Source of the DNA: Rhodosalinus sp041685465
Lineage (GTDB): Bacteria > Pseudomonadota > Alphaproteobacteria > Rhodobacterales > Rhodobacteraceae
Length of the DNA stretch: 10,631 bases
Assembly (NCBI RefSeq): GCF_041685465.1
Contig: NZ_JAWLFS010000094.1
Location: 1 to 10,631, forward strand
Reading direction: 5' to 3'
The notes under the pieces were generated by a model. That model was not told the origin of the DNA and searched no databases. It saw only the letters and a program-made list of their open reading frames with translations. Position 1 is the stretch's first letter; the number at the start of each line of letters is the position of its first letter. Of the stretch, positions 6,018 through 10,631 are shown in pieces. Both the position numbers and the translations under genes were made by a program.

Positions 6018-6021
6018 CACG

Positions 6022-6444
6022 ATGAAAGCCGAGACCTTTCTGCCGGAAGACTATCGTCCCGCCGAAGACGAGCCTTTCATGAACGAGCGCCAGCTCGAGT
6101 ATTTCCGCCGCAAGCTGCTCGCGTGGAAGTCCGAGCTTCTCGCGGAGAGCAAGGAGACCCTCGAGGGGCTGCAGGACAGCAGTCGCAATATCCCCGATGT
6201 CGCCGACCGTGCGAGCGAGGAGACCGATCGCGCGATCGAGCTGCGCACCCGCGACCGCCAGCGCAAGCTCGTGGCCAAGATCGACTCCGCGCTCCGCCGC
6301 ATCGAGGAGGGCGAATACGGCTATTGCGAGGTGACGGGCGACCCGATCAGCCTGAAGCGGCTCGACGCGCGCCCGATCGCGACGATGAGCCTCGAGGCGC
6401 AGGAAAAGCACGAGCGCCGGGAGCGCGTCCACCGCGACGAGTGA
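6022..6444 (+). CDS. dksA: RNA polymerase-binding transcription factor DksA, single-cysteine type
   Basis: A 140-residue protein beginning MKAETFLPEDYRPAEDEPF. It binds in the RNA polymerase secondary channel and, with ppGpp, represses rRNA promoters and adjusts amino-acid promoters during starvation. The coiled coil runs from about 21 to 97. Its tip reads NIPDVADRASEE, and D62 and A64 match the E. coli tip residues Asp74 and Ala76 needed for activity. RTRDRQRKLVAKI and EGEYGYCEVTGDPI follow. In E. coli four Cys bind zinc; here only C102 is kept, and the other three positions read T105, S123 and A126. The globular domain therefore probably folds without zinc. This matches what I recall of the Rhodobacter sphaeroides DksA, which is functional despite lacking the full set. 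The length and LDARPIA segment match true DksA better than short TraR/DksA-like proteins. It is monocistronic or reads weakly into the monooxygenase past a hairpin. Confidence 0.92.
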   Translation: MKAETFLPEDYRPAEDEPFMNERQLEYFRRKLLAWKSELLAESKETLEGLQDSSRNIPDVADRASEETDRAIELRTRDRQRKLVAKIDSALRRIEEGEYGYCEVTGDPISLKRLDARPIATMSLEAQEKHERRERVHRDE

Positions 6445-6465
6445 CGCTGCGCGGCGCGCGGGTCA

Positions 6466-6501
6466 GGACGGGCGCCGGGCCGGGGGCTCCGGCGCCTGTC
6501 T
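6466..6501 (+). terminator. Strong hairpin between dksA and the monooxygenase
   Basis: GACGGGCGCCGG (6467-6478) pairs with CCGGCGCCTGTC (6489-6500) around a 10-nt loop. Eleven of twelve pairs are Watson-Crick and one is G-U; a further G-U adds to it at 6466/6501. There is no U-run after it, so it would be a GC-type or Rho-assisted terminator or a processing site. It lies 22 nt past the dksA stop and ends 7 nt before the monooxygenase ribosome site, so it could instead lower read-through expression of that gene. Confidence 0.55.
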
Positions 6502-6518
6502 GCCTTCGGGGAGAACGG

Positions 6519-7694
6519 ATGCGTCTCGACGGTTTCGAGGTTTTCGTCGTGGGGGGCGGCGTCGGCGGGCTGGCCGCGGCGCTGGCGCTGCGCGGGCGCG
6601 GCGCCTCGGTGACGCTGCTCGAACAGTCCGCCGAGATCGCCGAGGTCGGTGCCGGCCTGCAGATCAGTCCCAACGGGGTCGCCGTGCTCGACGCCCTCGG
6701 CCTCGGCGCGGAGATCGCGGCGCGCGGGGTCGCCGCCCGGGCCGTGAGCCTGCGCCGCCATCAGGACGGGGCGGAGGTGACGCGCATGGACCTCGGCCGC
6801 CTCGCGCCCGACCGGCGATATCTTTTCCTGCACAGGGCCGACCTGATCGACGTGCTCGCCGAGGGCGCGCGGGCCGCCGGCGTGCGGCTGCGCCTTCTCC
6901 AGCAGGTGACCGGGATCGAGGAGGGGCCCCGCCCCGCGGTGGTCACTGCACAGGGCGTCAGGAGCGACGCCGACCTCGTCGTCGGCGCGGACGGTGTGCG
7001 CTCGCGGCTGCGCGGGCATCTGAACGGGGCGGCGCCGCCCCGTTTCACCGGCCAGGTCGCCTGGCGGGCGCTGGTGCCCGGCCCGGCGGACCACCCGCCG
7101 GAGGCATGGGTGCACATGGGGCCGGGCCGCCACCTCGTCAGCTATCCGCTGCGCGGCGGTGCGCTCGTCAATCTCGTGGCGGTCGAGGAACGCCGCAGCT
7201 GGGCCGAGGAGGGCTGGCATCACCGCGACCATCCGGACAACCTGCGGGCGGCCTTCGCGGCGTTCGGCGGCGCGGTGCCGGGCCTGCTCGCAGCGGTGGA
7301 GGACGTGCACCTCTGGGGCCTCTTCCGCCACCCGGTGGCGACGCGCTGGCACGGGGACGGGGTGGCGATCCTCGGGGATGCGGCGCATCCCACGCTGCCC
7401 TTCCTCGCGCAGGGCGCCAACCTCGCGCTGGAGGACGCCTGGGTGCTGGCCGATGCGCTGGCAGGCGCCGAAACGCGGGAGGCGGGCCTTGCCGCCTACC
7501 AGGCCCGCCGCCGGGCACGCGCGGCGCGGACCGTCGCGGCGGCAAGCCGCAACGCGTGGAAATACCACCTGCGGCCCGGGCCGATCCGCCTCGCGGGACA
7601 TGCGGCGCTGGGCCTCGCGGGACGCTTCGCGCCGGGGGCGCTTCTGGCGGGCTTCGACTGGCTCTACGGCCACGACGTGACCCGGGAGGCATAG
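6519..7694 (+). CDS. Class A FAD-dependent monooxygenase (salicylate/3-hydroxybenzoate hydroxylase-like)
   Basis: A 391-residue flavoprotein of the PHBH-type single-component aromatic hydroxylases, which use NAD(P)H and O2 to hydroxylate a small aromatic ring. The dinucleotide-binding motif GGGVGG is at 12-17, with E35 at the end of the second strand for the FAD ribose. R106 sits in the FLHRADL segment. The DG motif DLVVGADGVRSRLR is at 152-165 (D158-G159), and the GD motif VAILGDAAHPTLPFLAQGAN is at 282-301 (G286-D287). These three motifs together define the family. Length is normal. The pattern with NGVAVLDALGLG after GAGLQISP is like salicylate 1-monooxygenase and 3-hydroxybenzoate 6-hydroxylase, but substrate cannot be read from sequence; no aromatic-degradation neighbours support either. 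A GGGGAGA site precedes the ATG at 6519. It is 74 nt from dksA and separated by a hairpin, so probably a separate unit. Confidence 0.88.
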   Translation: MRLDGFEVFVVGGGVGGLAAALALRGRGASVTLLEQSAEIAEVGAGLQISPNGVAVLDALGLGAEIAARGVAARAVSLRRHQDGAEVTRMDLGRLAPDRRYLFLHRADLIDVLAEGARAAGVRLRLLQQVTGIEEGPRPAVVTAQGVRSDADLVVGADGVRSRLRGHLNGAAPPRFTGQVAWRALVPGPADHPPEAWVHMGPGRHLVSYPLRGGALVNLVAVEERRSWAEEGWHHRDHPDNLRAAFAAFGGAVPGLLAAVEDVHLWGLFRHPVATRWHGDGVAILGDAAHPTLPFLAQGANLALEDAWVLADALAGAETREAGLAAYQARRRARAARTVAAASRNAWKYHLRPGPIRLAGHAALGLAGRFAPGALLAGFDWLYGHDVTREA

Positions 7695-7704
7695 CCGGCC
7701 CCGG

Positions 7705-7775
7705 CCCTTCTTCTTGGCGGAAATATCCTCGGGGGGTGAGGCGCGGGACGCGCCGAGGGGGGCAGACAGCCCCCC
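7705..7775. repeat. REP-like intergenic repeat with two GC hairpins
   Basis: The stretch starts CCCTTCTTCTTGGCGGAAAT, continues ATCC, then carries two hairpins: GGCGCG / CGCGCC with a 3-nt loop (7740-7754), and GGGGGGC / GCCCCCC with a 5-nt loop (7757-7775). CCTC at 7727-7730 can also pair with GAGG at 7755-7758 to enclose the first hairpin. From memory the GGCGGAAATATCC word followed by a GGGGGC...GCCCCC stem is an abundant intergenic repeat in Rhodobacteraceae; I could not count copies here. It lies between two convergent genes, where it could serve as a bidirectional terminator or mRNA end stabiliser. Confidence 0.65.
7757..7775. terminator. Probable bidirectional terminator hairpin between convergent genes
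   Basis: A 7-bp all-GC stem (GGGGGGC / GCCCCCC) with loop AGACA, in the 152-nt gap between the monooxygenase and xthA, which converge. There is no long U-run; on plus it is followed by TTGTCC. Termination by this hairpin is inferred from position and stability. Confidence 0.45.
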
Positions 7776-7846
7776 TTGTCCACGGGCGCCGCGTGGCGAT
7801 CCGCCCGGGTCCGGTGACGTGGCCGCGCCACGCCACGCCGCTGCGC

Positions 7847-8629
7847 TCAGGCGTCGAGGTCGATCCAGACGGGGACGTGGTCGGAGGGCTTCTCGCGCCC
7901 GCGCAGCGCCGCCTCGATGCCGGCCCCGGTCAGCCGGTCGGCCGCCTCGGGCGACAGCAGGTGATGGTCGATGCGGATGCCGTTGTTCCGGCCCCAGGCG
8001 TTGCCCTGGTAGTCCCAGAAGGAATAGTGCCCGCCCCCCTGCACCCGCGCGCGGAACGCCTCGGTGTAGCCGAGGTGCAGGAGCCGCCGGAAGGCCGCGC
8101 GCGTCTCGGGCAGGGCGAGGGCGTCGTCTTTCCACGCCTCGGGCTTCGCGGCGTCCTCGTCCTGCGGGATCACGTTGTAGTCGCCGCCGAGCACCACCGG
8201 CTCCTCGAGCGTCAGAAGCTCGGCCGCGCGGGTCTTCATCCGCTCCATCCAGGCGAGCTTGTAGTCGTATTTCGGCCCCGGCGCCGGGTTGCCGTTGGGC
8301 AGGTAGAGGCTCGCCACGCGCACGGCTGCCGTCTCGCCGATGACCGTGCCCTCGATCCAGCGCGCCTGATCGTCGCTCTCGTCGCCGGGCAGGCCGCGGC
8401 GCAGGTCCTCGAGCGGCAGGCGCGAGAGGATCGCGACCCCGTTGAAGCTCTTCTGCCCGTGGGTTTCCACCCGGTAGCCGCGGTCCTCGAAAAGCTCGCG
8501 CGGGAAGCTCTCGTCCTGCGACTTGAGCTCCTGCAGGAGCACGACCTCCGGCCCCGCCTCGTCGAGCCAGTCGCAGAGCGCGGGATGGCGCGCCTTGATG
8601 CCGTTGATGTTGAAGGTGGCGATCCGCAT
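7847..8629 (-). CDS. xthA: Exodeoxyribonuclease III (AP endonuclease)
   Basis: A 260-residue cytosolic DNA repair enzyme of the Mg-dependent exonuclease III / APE1 fold. It cuts DNA 5' to abasic sites and trims 3' blocking groups. All the catalytic positions are visible: N7 in FNING, E34 in LLQELK, Y109 in SLYLPNGN, D150 and N152 in GGDYNVIPQDEDAAKP, D221 in IDHHLLSP, and D250-H251 at SDHVPVW near the C-terminus. The length equals the usual 255-270 residues and no insertions are seen. A GGAGGGG ribosome site sits 8 nt before the ATG at 8629. The gene begins 3 nt after the nadE stop, so the two are almost surely co-transcribed. NAD synthesis and base-excision repair have no direct link, so the pairing looks like convenience of transcription. 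Confidence 0.95.
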   Translation of the reverse strand: MRIATFNINGIKARHPALCDWLDEAGPEVVLLQELKSQDESFPRELFEDRGYRVETHGQKSFNGVAILSRLPLEDLRRGLPGDESDDQARWIEGTVIGETAAVRVASLYLPNGNPAPGPKYDYKLAWMERMKTRAAELLTLEEPVVLGGDYNVIPQDEDAAKPEAWKDDALALPETRAAFRRLLHLGYTEAFRARVQGGGHYSFWDYQGNAWGRNNGIRIDHHLLSPEAADRLTGAGIEAALRGREKPSDHVPVWIDLDA

Positions 8630-8632
8630 GGC

Positions 8633-10309
8633 TCAGGCCCCTCCGCTGTTGGACGCGCCGTCGCGCCACCGGTTGACGATGGGATAGCGCCGGTCGAGCC
8701 AGAAGGCGCGCTTCGAGAGCCGCGTGCCCGGCGCCGACTGGAAGCGCTTGTATTCGCTGACGTAGATCAGGTGCTCGATCCGCGCCGCCTCGGCCCGGTC
8801 GAAGCCGGCGGCGACGCAGTCCTCGATGGAGCCGTCGCGGTCCACGAGGATCTCGAGAAGCGCGTCGAGCCGGTCGTAATCGGGCAGCGAGTCGCTGTCG
8901 CGCTGGTCGGCGCGCAACTCGGCCGAGGGCGGCTTGGAGATGATGCGCTCGGGGATGACGGCGCCCGCGGGCCCCTTCATCCAGTCGCGGTGATTGTCGT
9001 TGCGCCAGCGCGCGGCGGCGAAGACGCGGGTCTTGTAGAGATCCTTGAGCGGGTTGTAGCCGCCCGACATGTCGCCGTAGATCGTGGCGTAGCCCACCGC
9101 CACCTCGGACTTGTTGCCGGTGGTGAGCAGCATCTCCCCGAACTTGTTCGAGAGCGCCATCAGCAGGAGCCCGCGCAGGCGCGACTGCAGGTTCTCCTCG
9201 GTGACGTCGGGCGGCAGGTCGCCGAAGAGCGGCGCGAGCGCCTCGGTCACCGCGGCGCGCGGGCCGGAAATCGGCAACTCGTCGAGCCGCGTGCCGAGCC
9301 GCTTCGCCACGCCGGCCGCATCCTCCAGCGAGTCCGGCGCGGTGTATTCCGACGGCAGCATCACGCAGCGCAGGTTCTCCGGCCCGAGCGCATCGGCGGC
9401 CACGGCGGCGACCATCGCGCTGTCGATGCCGCCCGAGAGACCGAGGAGCGCCTTTTCGAAGCCGGACTTGCGCATGTAGTCCCGGAGCGAGACCACCATC
9501 GCGTGATAATCCTGTTCGAGCGCGTCGGGGACATGCGCCCGGTCGCCCGGCACCGCGCGCCAGCCCGCCGGCCCGCGCTCGAAATCGACGTGGGCGAGCG
9601 CCTCCTGCATCACCGGAAGCTGCACCACGAGCTCGCCGCCGGGGTTGAGCACGAAGCTCGCGCCGTCGAAGACCTGATCGTCCTGGCCGCCGACCATGTT
9701 GAGGTAGACGAGCGGCAGTTCCGTCTCGACCACGCGGGCGACCATGTGGTTGAGGCGTACCTCCATCTTGTCGCGGTAGTAGGGCGAGCCGTTGGGCACC
9801 AGCAGCATCTCGGCACCCGTCTCGGCCTGCGTCTCGGCCACGTCGGGAAACCAGGCGTCCTCGCAGACCGGCGTGCCGATGCGGATGGGGCCCACCGCAT
9901 AGGGCCCGGAGACGGGCCCGGGGTCGAAGGTGCGCTTCTCGTCGAAGACGAGGTAGTTCGGCAGGTGGTGCTTGAGCATCACCGCCGCCACGCGACCCTC
10001 CTTCAGCACGAACCACGCGTTGTGCAGTTGCGTCCCCTCGCGCCAGAGCCCGCCGATGCCGAGCGCCGGGCCGTCGGCACAGTCCCGTGCGAGCGCCTCG
10101 ATCTCGCGCATCGCGGCGGCCTGAAAGGCCGGGCGCAGAACGAGGTCCTGAGGGTTGTAGCCGACGAGGAACATCTCGGGCAGCGCGACCATGTCCGCGC
10201 CGGCCGTGCGCCCCTGCGCCCAGGCCTCGCGCGCGCGGCTGGCATTGCCGGCGAGGTCGCCCATCACGGGGTCGTACTGCGCGAGCGTGAGGCGAAAGCG
10301 GTCGGTCAT
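8633..10309 (-). CDS. nadE: Glutamine-dependent NAD+ synthetase
   Basis: A 558-residue two-domain enzyme that makes NAD+ from nicotinic acid adenine dinucleotide with ATP, taking ammonia from glutamine. The N-terminal nitrilase-type glutaminase domain (about 1-260) has the triad E45 in ALPEMFLVGY, K113 in MLKHHLPNYLVFDEKR, and C149 in GTPVCEDAWFP. The C-terminal synthetase domain begins near 270 and has the ATP pyrophosphatase loop LSGGIDSAM (291-299), then TTGNKSEVAVGYATIYGDMS and the GGYNPLKDLYKT segment. The presence of the glutaminase domain separates it from the short ammonia-only NadE. The ATG at 10309 (MTDRFRLTLAQYDP) is preferred because homologs start at this strand. AGGAG lies 12 nt before it, rather far. 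An ATG at 10342 would add 11 residues (MGRELQEPRTA) and has no ribosome site. It precedes xthA by 3 nt and is divergent from the MORN gene. Confidence 0.95.
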   Translation of the reverse strand: MTDRFRLTLAQYDPVMGDLAGNASRAREAWAQGRTAGADMVALPEMFLVGYNPQDLVLRPAFQAAAMREIEALARDCADGPALGIGGLWREGTQLHNAWFVLKEGRVAAVMLKHHLPNYLVFDEKRTFDPGPVSGPYAVGPIRIGTPVCEDAWFPDVAETQAETGAEMLLVPNGSPYYRDKMEVRLNHMVARVVETELPLVYLNMVGGQDDQVFDGASFVLNPGGELVVQLPVMQEALAHVDFERGPAGWRAVPGDRAHVPDALEQDYHAMVVSLRDYMRKSGFEKALLGLSGGIDSAMVAAVAADALGPENLRCVMLPSEYTAPDSLEDAAGVAKRLGTRLDELPISGPRAAVTEALAPLFGDLPPDVTEENLQSRLRGLLLMALSNKFGEMLLTTGNKSEVAVGYATIYGDMSGGYNPLKDLYKTRVFAAARWRNDNHRDWMKGPAGAVIPERIISKPPSAELRADQRDSDSLPDYDRLDALLEILVDRDGSIEDCVAAGFDRAEAARIEHLIYVSEYKRFQSAPGTRLSKRAFWLDRRYPIVNRWRDGASNSGGA

Positions 10310-10387
10310 CGCGGTGCGGGGCTCCTGCAACTCGCGCCCCATCTAGCAGATCGACCGGCGAGGGAAAGCGGCTCGCCGTGAAAGGCG

Positions 10388-10416
10388 TTGTCTCGGCCCG
10401 GGCGCTCGATTACGCT
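10388..10416 (+). promoter_or_regulatory. Candidate promoter of the MORN-repeat gene
   Basis: TTGTCT (10388-10393), a 17-nt spacer and TACGCT (10411-10416) form a reasonable sigma-70 promoter. It would start transcription about 10423, giving a leader of about 36 nt to the ATG at 10459 but only about 12 nt to the ATG at 10435. It lies in the 125-150 bp divergent gap with nadE. Confidence 0.4.
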
Positions 10417-10458
10417 CGCACGCAGGGCAGAACCATGCGCGCAGAGCGGAATCCGATC

Positions 10459-10631
10459 ATGAAAGAGACGATCAGGCGCCTCCCGGCGCTCGTGGCGGGC
10501 GTGGTCCTGTCAGCGGGCCTCGCCGCGGCACAGGAGGAGGACGCGGCCGGGGACGACGTCAGAAGCAAGGAATACGACGACGGCGGGGTCTACGAGGGCA
10601 CCTTCCGCGACGGGCTGCAGCACGGGCAGGG
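10459..10631 (+). CDS. Exported MORN-repeat protein (start only, cut by right edge)
   Basis: 57 codons are visible. The product begins MKETIRRLPALVAGVVLSAG with a basic N-region and hydrophobic core, and a likely signal peptidase I site after AAA (LAAAQ/EE), so it is exported to the periplasm or beyond. An acidic linker (EEDAAGDDVRSKEYDD) leads to a clear MORN unit, YEGTFRDGLQHGQG, at the window edge; more repeats are expected past it. MORN repeats are short beta-hairpins that serve as binding or scaffold surfaces, and no enzymatic role can be assigned. An in-frame ATG at 10435 would lengthen the N-region by 8 residues (MRAERNPI); 10459 is preferred for a cleaner signal peptide and for distance from the candidate promoter. 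Both starts have only weak ribosome sites. Confidence 0.75.
   Translation, partial: MKETIRRLPALVAGVVLSAGLAAAQEEDAAGDDVRSKEYDDGGVYEGTFRDGLQHGQ

Larger units (their letters stand above)
5754..6021. other. Divergent control region between MoxR and dksA
   Basis: 268 bp with no convincing gene, lying between two divergent genes, so it must hold promoters for both. It holds the MoxR ribosome site (5758-5764), candidate promoters on each strand, and an 18-nt perfect GC-only palindrome at 5822-5839. The palindrome may be an operator or a chance product of base composition. A short open frame starting at ATG 5971 runs into dksA in frame (17 extra residues) but has no ribosome site. Confidence 0.6.

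Noticed and set aside
5971..6021. A longer dksA product starting at ATG 5971
   Set aside because: No ribosome site precedes it, and the ATG at 6022 has AGGGGAA at good spacing.
6321..10016. A 1231-codon open frame on the minus strand, antisense to the monooxygenase and continuing through xthA and nadE
   Set aside because: It is Arg/Ala/Pro-rich with no domain motifs and overlaps three genes with clear catalytic residues. Long open alternative frames are expected at this G+C content.
7106..10381. A 1091-codon open frame on the plus strand opposite nadE and xthA
   Set aside because: It mirrors the codon structure of nadE and xthA on the other strand, is low in complexity, and has no recognisable domain.

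Overview
The window is high-GC DNA (by eye about 70% G+C), dense with genes on both strands, and looks like the chromosome of an alphaproteobacterium of the Rhodobacteraceae (Rhodobacter/Paracoccus/Roseobacter relatives). The reasons are a DksA that keeps one of the four zinc-finger cysteines, a DUF2927 lipoprotein, a MoxR/CoxE-type VWA pair, and palindromes with the core TTTTTCGTACGAAAAA and a GGCGGAAATATCC repeat that I associate from memory with that family. I see no phage, transposase, CRISPR, tRNA or rRNA signal. This is mostly ordinary core chromosome, with a few small or structural features that are easy to miss.

Layout. (1) 1-505, minus: the N-terminal part of an M48 zinc metallopeptidase, cut by the left edge. 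(2) 657-1124, plus: a GyrI-like small-molecule-binding protein, ending 3 nt from the convergent DedA-type gene. (3) 1128-5753, minus: a compact six-gene run read from right to left: MoxR AAA+ ATPase, DUF2927 lipoprotein, a 55-residue two-helix membrane protein (not an obvious call because it is so short), VWA/CoxE-like protein, a 114-residue one-helix membrane protein, and a DedA/VTT-domain membrane protein. Junctions are overlapping, 1 to 4 nt, or 26 nt. Two palindromes sit at the MoxR/DUF2927 junction and, if the only usable start is right, are translated as the lipoprotein's N-terminus. (4) 5754-6021: a divergent control region of 268 bp. (5) 6022-6444, plus: dksA, followed by a strong hairpin and a class A FAD monooxygenase (6519-7694). 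(6) 7695-7846: a convergent intergenic region with a REP-like repeat of two GC hairpins. (7) 7847-10309, minus: glutamine-dependent NAD+ synthetase (nadE) followed 3 nt later by exonuclease III (xthA). (8) 10459 to the right edge, plus: the start of an exported MORN-repeat protein.

How the genes may work together. MoxR ATPases and VWA proteins act as pairs in remodelling or metal-loading of partner proteins. Here the pair is split by a lipoprotein and a small membrane protein and followed by two more membrane proteins, so the run may be an envelope-directed MoxR/VWA module; this is inference from gene order. DksA tunes transcription with ppGpp. NadE completes NAD+ synthesis and XthA repairs abasic DNA; their pairing is probably transcriptional convenience. 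I did not find a clearly new system; the strongest leads are the paired coding palindromes and the MoxR-DUF2927-small membrane protein-VWA arrangement.
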